From an uncultured bacterium (GTDB lineage Bacteria > Myxococcota_A > Polyangia > Polyangiales > Houyiibacteriaceae): a DNA stretch of 64,000 nt. The notes below the pieces were generated by a model that ran no database searches, was not told where the DNA came from, and was given only the letters and a program-made list of their open reading frames with translations. Each line of letters begins with the position of its first letter. Within the stretch, counting starts at the first letter, position 1. The stretch spans positions 62,001 to 126,000 of the forward strand of contig CALJDU010000014.1 of assembly GCA_938024995.1 (NCBI GenBank), given 5' to 3'. Position numbers and translations under genes: made by a program. Positions 45,827-54,253 of the stretch are shown here, piece after piece.

Positions 45827-46810
45827 ATGGACAACGTCCATACCGTTGGGGTGCCGCGGCGCCTCCATAGCGATCGACTCCAGCTGCTCGGCCTCGTCGC
45901 GGCGGGGCTCCTCGCGCTCGCCGCGCCGGCTTGGCTCGCGCTTCTCCTGGGCATCGCGATGGCGCTCGTCTTCCCGTCCGCGTGGAACGAGCGGGCCGCC
46001 AAGGGATCGTCCGCGACCCTCAAGCTCGCGGTGGTCGGGCTCGGCGCGGGTGTGAACCTCACGATGGCGCTGCGCGTCGGGCTCGAGGGCATGGGCTTCG
46101 CGGTCGCGGGCATCACGTTGGCGCTCACGGTGGGGTACTTCGCGGGGCGCAAGCTCAAGGTCGCGGGCGACGTCGCCTGGCTGATCGCGGTCGGCACGTC
46201 GATCTGCGGCGGGAGCGCGATCGCGGCGGCGGCTCCGGCCTTGGCGGCCAAGCGCGAGGACACCTCGGCTGCGCTCGCGACGGTGTTCTTGCTCAACGCG
46301 GTCGCGCTGCTCGTCTTCCCGATGCTGGGTCGCGCTTTTGAGCTCGACGCGACCCAGTTTGGTCGCTTCTGCGCGCTCGCGATTCACGACACCAGCTCCG
46401 TGGTCGGCGCGGCGAGCGCTTTCGGGAGCGAGTCGCTCGAGGTCGCCACCGTCACGAAGCTCGCGCGCGCGCTCTTCATCGTCCCGGTCACGGCGACCAT
46501 GGCCATCGTCAGCCGGAGCCGAAAGGGGCGCGCTCAAGCGCGCGGCGGCGTGAACATGCCTTGGTTCATTCTCGGCTTCGTCGCGGTCGCCGCCCTCTTC
46601 ACGTTCGCGCCTCCCCTCGCGCCGATCGGCCTCATCGTGACGAAGGTCAGCAAGGTCCTCTTCTGCGGCGCGCTCTTCTTGGTCGGACTCGGCTTCACGC
46701 GCGGCACGCTCTCGCGCCTCGGCCTCCGCCCGCTCGTGCTTGGCGTCCTCTTGTGGACCGCGCTCTCGGTCGGGACGCTCACGGCGATCAAGCTCGGCGT
46801 CGTCGTCTAA
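45827..46810 (+). CDS. YeiH family putative sulfate exporter (UPF0324)
   Basis: 327 residues with about nine to ten membrane helices. Family phrases are visible: VVGLGAGVNLTMALRVG, TSICGGSAIAAAAPALAA, AIHDTSSVVGAASAFGSESLEVATVTKLARAL, and KVLFCGALFLVGLGFTRG. The family (PF03601) is annotated as putative sulfate/sulfite exporter; the substrate is not proven. The divergent LysR gene and a TauE/SafE-type exporter on the other side suggest a shared sulfur theme. Confidence 0.93.
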   Translation: MDNVHTVGVPRRLHSDRLQLLGLVAAGLLALAAPAWLALLLGIAMALVFPSAWNERAAKGSSATLKLAVVGLGAGVNLTMALRVGLEGMGFAVAGITLALTVGYFAGRKLKVAGDVAWLIAVGTSICGGSAIAAAAPALAAKREDTSAALATVFLLNAVALLVFPMLGRAFELDATQFGRFCALAIHDTSSVVGAASAFGSESLEVATVTKLARALFIVPVTATMAIVSRSRKGRAQARGGVNMPWFILGFVAVAALFTFAPPLAPIGLIVTKVSKVLFCGALFLVGLGFTRGTLSRLGLRPLVLGVLLWTALSVGTLTAIKLGVVV

Positions 46811-46838
46811 CAGCCTGGCCGCTCGCCGGGGGGCTCTA

Positions 46839-46956
46839 ACAGGCCGCTGAAAAGTCGCTGGATGCGATTTGTGATGCTGCCCGTATCGCGTTCGTGTCCT
46901 CTGACCGAAAACAATGCCGAGCATTTTTGAGTGCCTCAGGAGTCTTTCAGCCTGCT
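46839..46956. mobile_element. MITE-like remnant with imperfect terminal inverted repeats
   Basis: The ~144-base space between two convergent genes is bounded by related ends: ACAGGCCGCTGAAAAGTCGC at 46839 and, on the other strand from 46956, AGCAGGCTGAAAGACTCCTG. They share CAGGC, TGAAA and the following GTC/CTC with small gaps. The CAGGC-TGAAAA type of end is common in insertion sequences. No transposase remains, and the interior is less GC-rich than the flanks. The right end covers the stop codon of the exporter gene. Confidence 0.35.
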
Positions 46957-47722
46957 AGCTGCGGACGACCTCAAGCAGCGCAGCGCCGAGCGCGACCAAC
47001 ACCGCGCAGAGCACGACGGCGCGGATCACCTTGGCCGGCACGTTCAGCGCGAAGCGCACCCCGAGCTGCGCGCCGATCAGCGTCGAGACCGCGAGCGCGG
47101 TCGCCGGGATCCACTCCACTTGATCCGCCGCGATGAAGATCCCGAGCGCGACGATGCCGTAAACGAACGTGCAGGCGAGCTTGAGCGCGTTCCCGCGGAC
47201 GAGATCGAAGCGAAGTGTTCCCCCAATGACCGCCAGCAGGACGAAGCCAACGCCTGCTTGAACGAACCCGCCGTAGACGCCCGCGAGGAAGAGCCCGGCC
47301 CAGGCGCGCGGCGTGCCCCTAAGCGAGCGCGTCTCTCCCTCTTCCGGCGCCAAGGCGTTGGGGCGCGCGATCATGACGAGCGCGACCAAGGCCATCGTGG
47401 AGAGCAAGACGATCTTCAGATGCTCGCGCGGGATCCACCACGCAGACGCCGCCGCGCCGACGATCGCGCCGAGGACCGTGAGCGAGACCACCCCAGGCGC
47501 TTCCCGCGTCGGCAGCTTGCCCTTCCGTTGGAAGGCGATGATCCCGCCGCCCGATTGCGTGACGACCGCCAAGCGGTTGGTCCCGTTGGCGACATCCGCG
47601 GGCAGGCCCAGCGCCATCAACGCGGGGAGCGTCAGCATCGAGCCGCCGCCAGCCAACGTGTTGATGAACCCCGCGGCGAGTCCCGCCAAGACCAAGAGCG
47701 CGACCGCGACGGGATCGTTCAT
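46955..47722 (-). CDS. TauE/SafE (DUF81) family sulfite exporter-like protein
   Basis: 255 residues, about eight membrane helices. The family pattern LAAGFINTLAGGGSMLTLPALMALGLPADVANGTNRLAV is at the N-terminus and returns weakly as the internal repeat (AGLFLAGVYGGFVQAGVGFVLLAVI). Members export sulfite, sulfoacetate or similar organosulfur anions. It starts 15 bases after the aldolase-like gene, so the two are co-transcribed. Its stop codon lies in a possible mobile-element end. Confidence 0.92.
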   Translation of the reverse strand: MNDPVAVALLVLAGLAAGFINTLAGGGSMLTLPALMALGLPADVANGTNRLAVVTQSGGGIIAFQRKGKLPTREAPGVVSLTVLGAIVGAAASAWWIPREHLKIVLLSTMALVALVMIARPNALAPEEGETRSLRGTPRAWAGLFLAGVYGGFVQAGVGFVLLAVIGGTLRFDLVRGNALKLACTFVYGIVALGIFIAADQVEWIPATALAVSTLIGAQLGVRFALNVPAKVIRAVVLCAVLVALGAALLEVVRS

Positions 47723-47737
47723 GTGCGCAGCGTCGAC

Positions 47738-48442
47738 TTACTCGTTGGGGCGGAGCAGGTCGCGGAACGAGCTGAGCTTCTCGACCCCGCGCGCATCGGC
47801 GCAGACCTCGGCGAGCCCGACCGCGCGCATCGTGATGACCTGCTGCGCGGACGCCTCGGCGGTGTTTGGGAAGAGGCCTTGGTCGACGATCGCGGCCGCC
47901 GCACCGGCTTCCAAAAAGTCCGGCGCGTTCTCGACATCGATGCCGCCGGAAACGAGGAGCGGGTCTTCCGGAAAAATCGACGAGATGATGTCGAAGTGCG
48001 CCGGCTTCATCGCGCCGGCCGGGTGGTACGTGACGAGGTCGGCGCCCGCCCGGTACGCGGTCGCGATCTCGGTCGGGGTCGCGCCGCTCGCGATCACCAT
48101 GAAGCCGTGCTGCTTCGCGATGCTGATGATCTCGGGGTCCGCGATGGGGCTCACGATGAACTCCGCGGCTGCCGCGACCGCGATGGAGATCTGCTTCTTG
48201 TCGATCACGCCGGCCACGCCGACCCGGATCTCGGCTTCGTCCGCGAGGTCATCGACCAGCTCGGTGATCTTCTCGAGGGAGACCGGGAGCGCAACGATCT
48301 CGAGACCGCCCTTCGCGATCGCGAGGCCCCAAGGCACGACGAGGTGCTCACTGGGCGCGTCCAAAATCGCGATCACCCCGTGACGCAAAATCTGATCGAT
48401 GATCGGTGCATCGGGGACACCGCTGAGGCGTGGAGTGGCCAT
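47738..48442 (-). CDS. KDPG/KHG aldolase-like protein without the Schiff-base lysine
   Basis: 234 residues from ATG 48442. Over its length it follows the KDPG aldolase (Eda) barrel: HGVIAILDAP, AIAKGGLEIVALPVS, EFIVSPIADPEI, AGADLVTYHPAGA, PLLVSGGIDVENAPDFLEAGA. By hand alignment Glu48 matches the catalytic Glu of E. coli Eda, but the Schiff-base Lys (FKFFP) is Thr138 (VTYHP) and the substrate Arg position is Leu52. An ordinary KDPG cleavage is therefore doubtful; a different lyase/isomerase or a binding role is possible. It is first in a two-gene operon with a TauE-type exporter. Confidence 0.8.
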   Translation of the reverse strand: MATPRLSGVPDAPIIDQILRHGVIAILDAPSEHLVVPWGLAIAKGGLEIVALPVSLEKITELVDDLADEAEIRVGVAGVIDKKQISIAVAAAAEFIVSPIADPEIISIAKQHGFMVIASGATPTEIATAYRAGADLVTYHPAGAMKPAHFDIISSIFPEDPLLVSGGIDVENAPDFLEAGAAAAIVDQGLFPNTAEASAQQVITMRAVGLAEVCADARGVEKLSSFRDLLRPNE

Positions 48443-48544
48443 GGGGCGGAGTCTAACGCGATCAACGTCCGCGTCATCTGATCTCCTGTTTCTCCTCCGC
48501 TTGTGGCGCAAGGCGCTGTTCCCTCTTCGCGCCGCATACGCCTT

Positions 48545-48587
48545 AAAGCAGAACAGGCGATCGCGTCACGGCGACCACCTGTCTGCT
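48545..48587 (-). terminator. Long hairpin after the fibrinogen-domain gene
   Basis: On the minus strand AGCAGACAGG (from 48587) pairs with CCTGTTCTGCT (ending 48547) with one bulge, enclosing partly paired GGTCGCC and GCGATCG, and is followed by TTAAGG. It lies 19 bases downstream of the stop at 48606. The T-run is short, so termination is likely but not certain. Confidence 0.55.
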
Positions 48588-48605
48588 CAGCGCAGCAAGC
48601 GCCGC

Positions 48606-51389
48606 CTACTCACGGAACCAGATGAACCACTCACCCGCCGCGAGGCCGGTCGTACCGCAAGTGAGGTCGCCGTTGACCTCGCCCCAGTCCGTGCCGTCCG
48701 AGGAATCCCCGTCCATGCCGCGGTCGTTGTAGTCGACCGTGAAGTCCTCGGTCGACCCGCAGTTGTCCTCACCTGTGAACGGTCCATCCGACCACGCGGT
48801 GCCGCGCGGGATGGTCGTGCCCGCCACGTTGTCGCGGCGACGAGGCGGAGGATCCAAGCGATCGTCAAACGTTCCGAAGCAGCTCTCACCGTCGGACCCG
48901 GTGGAGATGCGCTGGTACATGTCGGTGTCGAAGAACGTGAGATCGACCGTGAACGGGCCGGTCCCTGGCGTCGCGCGACAGGTAAAGCGGGTGTCGACGT
49001 TGCCGGACGCGGGCAAGACGGGCCGCATTCCATTCCAGACGTCCGTGTGACCGGCCGCCGGAGACAGCGTTGTCAGGTCCGCGTAGTAGTCGCCGCCCTG
49101 GTCGTTGAGCGTGATGTTTCTGCTCGACGCGACCAAGGTCCAGCCGCCGCCGTTGGTGGTCATGTCGCAGTAGACGTCGACCCCGTCATCCGTGAGAACC
49201 GGCTGAATCGTGTAGATGCCATCCGTCAGCGACGGGTCGTCGTCGAGGAGCTCCTTACAGCTTCGGTAGCCGCGGCCGCAAACGGCGCCGTCGCAGTTAC
49301 CGGACGCGCAGTCCTCGTCCATCGTGCACATCTCGCCGCCAAGGCAGCCAGGGCACGAGCCACCGCAGTCGATGTTCACTTCGTCACCATTGAGGCGACC
49401 GTCCATGCAGGATCGGCAGCGGCGCGCCTCGCACGACATGCTGGAGCAGTCCGCGTCGACGCGGCAGCGATCTCGATCGTCGCAGGGCTCACACGAGCCG
49501 CCGCAGTCCACATCGGTCTCGTCGCCGTTCATCATCGAGTCCTCACACGAGGTGCAAGCGCCGCCTTCGCAGCGCTCGCTGGCGCAGTCGGCGTCCAAGG
49601 TGCACATGCCGCCATCGTCACAGCCGCGACAGGTGCCGCCACAGTCGACATCGGTCTCGCCGGGGTCGAGCATCATGTTGCTGCAGACCGACTCGCGCAC
49701 GAAGATGAACCACTGTCCCGCGGTCGCGGACGAGCCCGTTCCGCAGAGCTTCTGCGAGTCGTCCTCGCCCCAGTCGGTCGGGTCGCTTCCGTCCATCCCG
49801 CGGTTGTTGAAGTCGACCGTGAAGTCGCCGCTATCGGTGCAGGAATCCTCGCCTTCCATCCAGTCCCCCGCGCTGTGCATGCGCGGCGTTCCCGACGGCA
49901 AGACCATGCCCGTGAGGTTGTTGCGTCGCTCCGCGGACGGTCGGTCGTAACCAGTGCCGTTGCTCTCGTTGAAGCAGCTGTCGCCGTCGGTCCCGGTCGT
50001 GATCTCGTGGTACCAGCCGCGCTCGTAGAACGAGAGGTCCACCCCAAATTCCGTGTCGGCCGCGGTTCGCTTGCACGCGAAGCGGATGTCCGAGATCGGC
50101 GAGGTGAAGACATCGCGGAGACCGTTCCAAATACCCTCATGGCCCATCGTGGGGTTGAGGGTCGCGAGGTCGTCGTAGTAGTCCGAGCTCTGGTCGTTGA
50201 ACGTGGTGACATTCGTGGAGCCGACCAAGGTCCAACCGCCACCGTCGGTGGTCATGTCGCAGTAGACCATCACCGGCTCGCCCGCGACGTCGGGCTGAAT
50301 CACGTACGTGCCGGAGGTCAGCGTCGGGTCGTCGAGCTTCAGCGCGCGACAGCTGCGGAGCCCCGCGCCGCACGTCCCCATGTCGCAGTCGTTGGAGATG
50401 CAGTCTCCATCTGCGGTGCACGGGTGGCCGACAGCGCAGCCGTCACAGGAGCCACCGCAGTCGACGCCGATCTCGTCACCGTTCATCACGCCGTCTTCGC
50501 ACGAGGTGCAGGTGCCAGACTCGCAACGACGGCTCAGGCAGTCGGTGTCGAGGATACATGTCAGCCCGTCTTCACAGCCCACGCAGGTGCCGCCGCAGTC
50601 CACGTCGGTCTCGTCGCCGTCCATCATCTCGTTGACGCAGAGCTCCGTGATGCACGTCTCCATGACGCACATCAGCGACATGCAATCGCTCGCCTCGACG
50701 CAGCCCGCGCCGCCCAAGCAGCCCGCGGGACACGCGCCGCCACAGTCGATGCCGGTCTCGTCGCCGTTCATGACGCCATCGGTGCAGCCCGGAGGAGCGC
50801 AGAGGCCGTCGGCGCACGACATCGTCATGCAGTCCTCGCCGTCGTCGCAGCCTTCGCCGATCGGGCACGCGTCACATTCGTCGCCGCCACAATCTCTACC
50901 GGTCTCTTCGCCGTTCATGAGGCCGTCGAAACAGCTCGGCGCCTGGCACATGCCCGCGATGCAGACACCGCTCGCGCAGTCTCCGTTCAAGCGGCAGTTT
51001 CCGCCCGTCGGGCAACCAGGACACGCGCCTCCGCAGTCGACGTCGGACTCGGACCCGTTGCGGATCGAGTCAAAGCAGGAGTCGGCCACGTCGGGACGAT
51101 CGGTATCCGGCGCGTCCATTCCGCTGTCCTCGACGCCGGTGTCCGCATCCGGGGAGCCGGTGTCCTCCGGACCGGTGTCGACCGCATCGGGTTCGGTGTC
51201 GGTTCCGCCGGTGTCGATGGGGACATCGAGCGTGACATCCGCTTCGGTGTCTTCCGCATCGTCCGACGCATCCACGGCCGTGTCCGACCCTGTGTCTTCC
51301 GTCCTGGTGTCGTCATCCCCACAGGCCACGAGCCCCCACGTCAGAGACAACAAGCCAACAATTCTTACCAAGTGCGCGAACCTGTTCAC
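48606..51389 (-). CDS. Lipoprotein with Cys-rich repeats and two fibrinogen-like domains
   Basis: 927 residues. Signal ending GLVACGDDD, Asp/Thr-rich tether to ~residue 95. Five ~45-residue Cys-rich repeats (C-x2-x-x-x-NG-x-E-T-x-x-DCGG-x-C-x2-C then C-x5-DC-x4-C-x4-C), then fibrinogen-like domain 1 (~345-563, with [16 protein letters not shown] and [11 protein letters not shown]), three more Cys-rich repeats (~565-705), and fibrinogen-like domain 2 (~708-927). The two domains share the same phrases and end ([14 protein letters not shown]), indicating duplication. Fibrinogen domains usually bind acetylated sugars or other surface ligands, so an adhesin or recognition role at the surface is inferred. 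Confidence 0.88.
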   Translation of the reverse strand: MNRFAHLVRIVGLLSLTWGLVACGDDDTRTEDTGSDTAVDASDDAEDTEADVTLDVPIDTGGTDTEPDAVDTGPEDTGSPDADTGVEDSGMDAPDTDRPDVADSCFDSIRNGSESDVDCGGACPGCPTGGNCRLNGDCASGVCIAGMCQAPSCFDGLMNGEETGRDCGGDECDACPIGEGCDDGEDCMTMSCADGLCAPPGCTDGVMNGDETGIDCGGACPAGCLGGAGCVEASDCMSLMCVMETCITELCVNEMMDGDETDVDCGGTCVGCEDGLTCILDTDCLSRRCESGTCTSCEDGVMNGDEIGVDCGGSCDGCAVGHPCTADGDCISNDCDMGTCGAGLRSCRALKLDDPTLTSGTYVIQPDVAGEPVMVYCDMTTDGGGWTLVGSTNVTTFNDQSSDYYDDLATLNPTMGHEGIWNGLRDVFTSPISDIRFACKRTAADTEFGVDLSFYERGWYHEITTGTDGDSCFNESNGTGYDRPSAERRNNLTGMVLPSGTPRMHSAGDWMEGEDSCTDSGDFTVDFNNRGMDGSDPTDWGEDDSQKLCGTGSSATAGQWFIFVRESVCSNMMLDPGETDVDCGGTCRGCDDGGMCTLDADCASERCEGGACTSCEDSMMNGDETDVDCGGSCEPCDDRDRCRVDADCSSMSCEARRCRSCMDGRLNGDEVNIDCGGSCPGCLGGEMCTMDEDCASGNCDGAVCGRGYRSCKELLDDDPSLTDGIYTIQPVLTDDGVDVYCDMTTNGGGWTLVASSRNITLNDQGGDYYADLTTLSPAAGHTDVWNGMRPVLPASGNVDTRFTCRATPGTGPFTVDLTFFDTDMYQRISTGSDGESCFGTFDDRLDPPPRRRDNVAGTTIPRGTAWSDGPFTGEDNCGSTEDFTVDYNDRGMDGDSSDGTDWGEVNGDLTCGTTGLAAGEWFIWFRE

Positions 51390-51527
51390 GGTTCCTCCAG
51401 AGTCAAAGCGAACGAGTGTTTATCGTACCAGAGCGCACGTTTTTCCGTCAGTAGGTGGTCTCGTTCGCGCGTCTTGTCTGCCCTGGCTGTTTTTTAGAAG
51501 CGCTTCTTGCTGCTACGGTCCGCTCCC

Positions 51528-52877
51528 GTGGCCGAAAAGATCTACGTCCTCGACACCAACGTCGTGCTCCATGACCCCCGCGCGGTCTTCAAGTTCGAGG
51601 AAAACTTGGTGGTCATCCCCATCTACGTTCTCGAAGAGGTCGACCAGTTCAAAAAGGAGCTGAGCGAGCGCGGCCGAAACGCGCGTCAGTTCGCGCGCAC
51701 CCTCGACACTCTTCGTGAGCAAGGCGGGAACTCGCTCGCCGCGGGCGTCGACCTCGAAGACGGAGGTCACCTCCGCGTCGTCGTGCGTGGCGACCTGAAG
51801 GAGTGGCGGACCGTCGACAAGCACGCGATGGACCACGCGATCGTCTCGACCGCGCTTGAGCTGCGCCATCAGCACCCCGACCAGTCCGTCATCTTCGTCA
51901 CGATGGACAGCAACCTCCGCATCCGCGCGGACGCGTTGGGGCTCCGGGCGGAGAACTACGAAGGCGGACGGATCGTCCGTGACGAGCTCTATAGCGGCTC
52001 GCTCATCCTCGACGTGGACAAGGCGCTGGTCGACGCGCTCGGTTCACGCGACGCGGTCGCCGCCGATGCGCTGGGCTCGCACACCGACACGCTCCCCGAA
52101 GACGCGCTTCACCCGAACGCCGGCGTGATCTTGCGCAACGCGAATCAGCCACGTCACACCGCGCTTGGCCGCTACAACGCCGAGCGCGGCGAGATCCTCC
52201 CGCTCCGCGTGGATCGCAAAGGCGCCTGGGGCGTTCGCCCGCGCAACGTCGAGCAGTACTTCGCCCTCGACCTCTTGCTCGATCCCTCGGTTCACCTCGT
52301 CACGCTCTGCGGCAAAGCCGGCACCGGCAAGACGCTCCTCGCGATCGCGGCCGGCCTTCAGTCCGTGATGGACGAGGGCAACTACGCGCGGCTGTTGGTC
52401 TCGCGCCCGATCTTCCCGCTCGGTCGTGACGTCGGCTTCTTGCCCGGGACGATTGAAGAGAAGCTCAACCCGTGGATGCAGCCCATCTTCGACAACCTCG
52501 AGTACATCTTCACAACCGGCCGTCGGCCGATCTCGACGGGCCGTGATTATGAAGAGCTGATCGCGTCGGGCGTCATCCAGGTGGAACCCCTGACCTACAT
52601 CCGCGGACGCTCGCTCCCCAATCAGTGCTTGATCGTCGACGAGGCGCAGAACCTCACGCCGCACGAGATCAAGACGGTCATCACGCGTTGCGGCGCGGAC
52701 ACGAAGATTATCCTGACGGGAGATCCTGCGCAGATCGACAACCCCTACGTCGACGCGGCCAGCAACGGTCTCACGATCGTCGCGCAACGCTTCCGCAACG
52801 AGTCGATCAGCGGCCACGTGACCCTGCTCAAGGGTGAGCGGAGCGAGCTGGCCGAGCGCGCGACCGAGCTGCTCTAA
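51528..52877 (+). CDS. PIN domain-PhoH fusion ATPase (PhoH2/YlaK-like)
   Basis: 449 residues from GTG 51528. PIN nuclease domain (~1-140) with the acidic residues in YVLDTNVVLHDP, EEVDQFKK and TMDSNLRIRA; then the PhoH ATPase with Walker A GKAGTGKT (~residue 262) and Walker B CLIVDEAQN. Such PIN-PhoH proteins unwind and cut RNA and are often the toxin-like half of phoAT modules; no antitoxin gene is evident upstream here. Its last codons lie in the first unit of a 17-base tandem repeat. A longer frame from TTG 51507 is possible. Confidence 0.94.
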   Translation: MAEKIYVLDTNVVLHDPRAVFKFEENLVVIPIYVLEEVDQFKKELSERGRNARQFARTLDTLREQGGNSLAAGVDLEDGGHLRVVVRGDLKEWRTVDKHAMDHAIVSTALELRHQHPDQSVIFVTMDSNLRIRADALGLRAENYEGGRIVRDELYSGSLILDVDKALVDALGSRDAVAADALGSHTDTLPEDALHPNAGVILRNANQPRHTALGRYNAERGEILPLRVDRKGAWGVRPRNVEQYFALDLLLDPSVHLVTLCGKAGTGKTLLAIAAGLQSVMDEGNYARLLVSRPIFPLGRDVGFLPGTIEEKLNPWMQPIFDNLEYIFTTGRRPISTGRDYEELIASGVIQVEPLTYIRGRSLPNQCLIVDEAQNLTPHEIKTVITRCGADTKIILTGDPAQIDNPYVDAASNGLTIVAQRFRNESISGHVTLLKGERSELAERATELL

Positions 52878-52933
52878 GAACCGAGCTGCTCTACGAACCG
52901 AGCTGCTCTAAGAGACGAGCTGCTCTAAGAGAC
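52866..52933 (+). repeat. Four 17-bp tandem repeats over the stop codon of PIN-PhoH
   Basis: Units at 52866, 52883, 52900 and 52917, consensus GAGCTGCTCTAAGARMC; each of units 1, 3 and 4 contains CTC-TAA, and unit 1 supplies the actual Glu-Leu-Leu-stop end of the gene. Units 3 and 4 are identical, showing recent duplication. Confidence 0.9.
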
Positions 52934-52948
52934 GCGCCCGCGAGGCGG

Positions 52949-53452
52949 TCACGAAGGCGAGACTGGACGCGCGTGATGACCTCGGCACGACCAATCGAGG
53001 TCCGAGTCGTATCGCTCCTCCGCGAGGACCCGAACGCTCTTGACCATCTTGACGCGACACCGACAGGCGTAGAGGCGGTACTCCGCGCTCCGCTCGCTCG
53101 CGACAAGCGAGCCGCGGAACCTCACGTCGTAGGCCTTTCGGAGCGCTTCACGGGAGAGGCTGCCTTGCAGCAGAACCGCGTCGAAGAACAGTACTGGGCT
53201 CCCGCACTGTTCGCATGAAAGGCGGTTGCACCCGCGGACGTCCTCCAGGTTGAGCACCACGCCGGCTCGGTCGGTAACGACTCGCGTCACCGCGCGCTCT
53301 TCCCCCCGCATCATGGGGTGCGCCATCCCCACGAGGAGGCCGTCTTCGGAGCACTTCACACAGCGATCACAACGCGCGTGGCGCGCATCGTCAAGCCGGT
53401 GACGAACAAGCTCGCGCTTGCACCCACATGCTACGCTCCGCGCGTCGTTCAC
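52949..53452 (-). CDS. Cys-rich, probably zinc-binding protein of unknown function
   Basis: About 167 residues from GTG 53452. Cysteines are arranged as metal-site pairs: ACGCKREL and CDRCVKC near the N-terminus, CNRLSCEQCG in the middle and CRCRVK towards the end, with SCRGHH last. Between them lies a beta-strand-rich part (GVVLNLEDV, PVLFFDAVLLQG). This looks like one or two zinc ribbons. It is divergent from the PRC-barrel operon and ends 16 bases from the 17-bp repeats. The start is uncertain because the frame runs into the neighbour's promoter. No family recognised. Confidence 0.55.
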   Translation of the reverse strand: MNDARSVACGCKRELVRHRLDDARHARCDRCVKCSEDGLLVGMAHPMMRGEERAVTRVVTDRAGVVLNLEDVRGCNRLSCEQCGSPVLFFDAVLLQGSLSREALRKAYDVRFRGSLVASERSAEYRLYACRCRVKMVKSVRVLAEERYDSDLDWSCRGHHARPVSPS

Positions 53453-53474
53453 AAGGCGACAGGAGAGGAAAACC

Positions 53475-53774
53475 ATGAGCATGTTCTCGCATCGGCAGCT
53501 GATCGGAAAAGACGTCATCAGCTCGGACGGCAAGCAGGTCGGAGAGGTCTCCGGCATCGACATGGACGTGTCCGCTTGGAAGGTCCTCTCGCTTGAGGTG
53601 AAGCTCGAGAAGGAAGTCCACGAGCCGCTCAGCTTGAAGAAGCCGGTCTTCGGCGTTCACTCCATCAAGATCACCGTCGACAAGGTCTCCGCGGTCTCCG
53701 ACAAGGTCGTCCTCAACGCCACCCTCACTTCATTGGCGCCGACGCCGAACGGTGAAGCCGAAGCCAGCGAGTAG
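53475..53774 (+). CDS. PRC-barrel domain protein
   Basis: 99 residues from ATG 53475, with a ribosome-binding AGGAGAGG 6-12 bases upstream. Nearly the whole protein is a PRC-barrel (LIGKDVISSDGKQVGEVSGIDMDVSAWKVLSLEVKL ... VGVHSI-like GVHSIKITVDKVSAVSDKVVL). PRC-barrels occur in photosynthetic reaction centre H subunits and in RimM, and small free-standing versions are of unknown function. The next gene begins 2 bases after its stop. Confidence 0.9.
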   Translation: MSMFSHRQLIGKDVISSDGKQVGEVSGIDMDVSAWKVLSLEVKLEKEVHEPLSLKKPVFGVHSIKITVDKVSAVSDKVVLNATLTSLAPTPNGEAEASE

Positions 53775-53776
53775 CG

Positions 53777-54253
53777 ATGAAGGAGCTCCGCGCGGACTTC
53801 CTCGGGCTCTGGGTCGCGGAAGAAGAAAAGGACTGCGTGCTCATCACGCGCGTCGACGCCGCGGACCCGTTTCGCGTCTCGGTGTGGAGAGAGCTCGGCG
53901 AAGAGGTGCTCGCGCAGAACCTGCATTCGTGGTGGTGCGCTCCAAAGAACGCGAAGCAGGTCGACGTCCTCCAAGCTGGGATCGAGCCCGAAGAGGAAGA
54001 CGTCACGGGCACGTACTCGTACGTCCTTCGCTTCGAGAAGAAGGGGCCGGACGGAAACTTCGCGCCCCTCGTTGGAGACGAACCGCTCGCGGACGTCTGG
54101 GCGCGCTCCTCCTTCCACAAAGACAACGCCGCGGCGATGGTGGGTGACTTCTACGAGGAGATCGTGATGACGGACTGGATCAGCCACGCGAGTTACCAGG
54201 TCGCGACCGCCGATCAGCTCGCGCGGTTTCGCGCGAAGGTTCCCAACCCGTGA
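53777..54253 (+). CDS. Unknown protein, first of a paralogous pair
   Basis: 158 residues, cytoplasmic by composition. Opening KELRADFLGLWVAEEE and FRVSVWRELGEEV recur in the next gene (TFRADLLGLYVAEDE, FRVSVWRGLGEAV), so the two arose by duplication. Middle WWCAPKNAKQVD and later GSFYD/GDFYEEIVM, WISHASYQVATADQ also correspond to the partner. The pair is co-translated (stop and GTG overlap) and follows a PRC-barrel gene. No named family. Confidence 0.8.
   Translation: MKELRADFLGLWVAEEEKDCVLITRVDAADPFRVSVWRELGEEVLAQNLHSWWCAPKNAKQVDVLQAGIEPEEEDVTGTYSYVLRFEKKGPDGNFAPLVGDEPLADVWARSSFHKDNAAAMVGDFYEEIVMTDWISHASYQVATADQLARFRAKVPNP

Noticed and set aside
46931-48481. 516-residue plus-strand open frame
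   Set aside because: Opposite the TauE-type and aldolase-like genes, both with clear family matches; Arg/Asp-rich shadow.
48399-51497. 1032-residue plus-strand open frame
   Set aside because: Antisense shadow of the fibrinogen-domain gene; composition is Val/Ala/His/Arg without motifs, and the minus strand has a signal peptide and clear domains.
51528-52877. PhoAT toxin-antitoxin module
   Set aside because: No small antitoxin frame overlaps the start; the upstream gene is a divergent lipoprotein.
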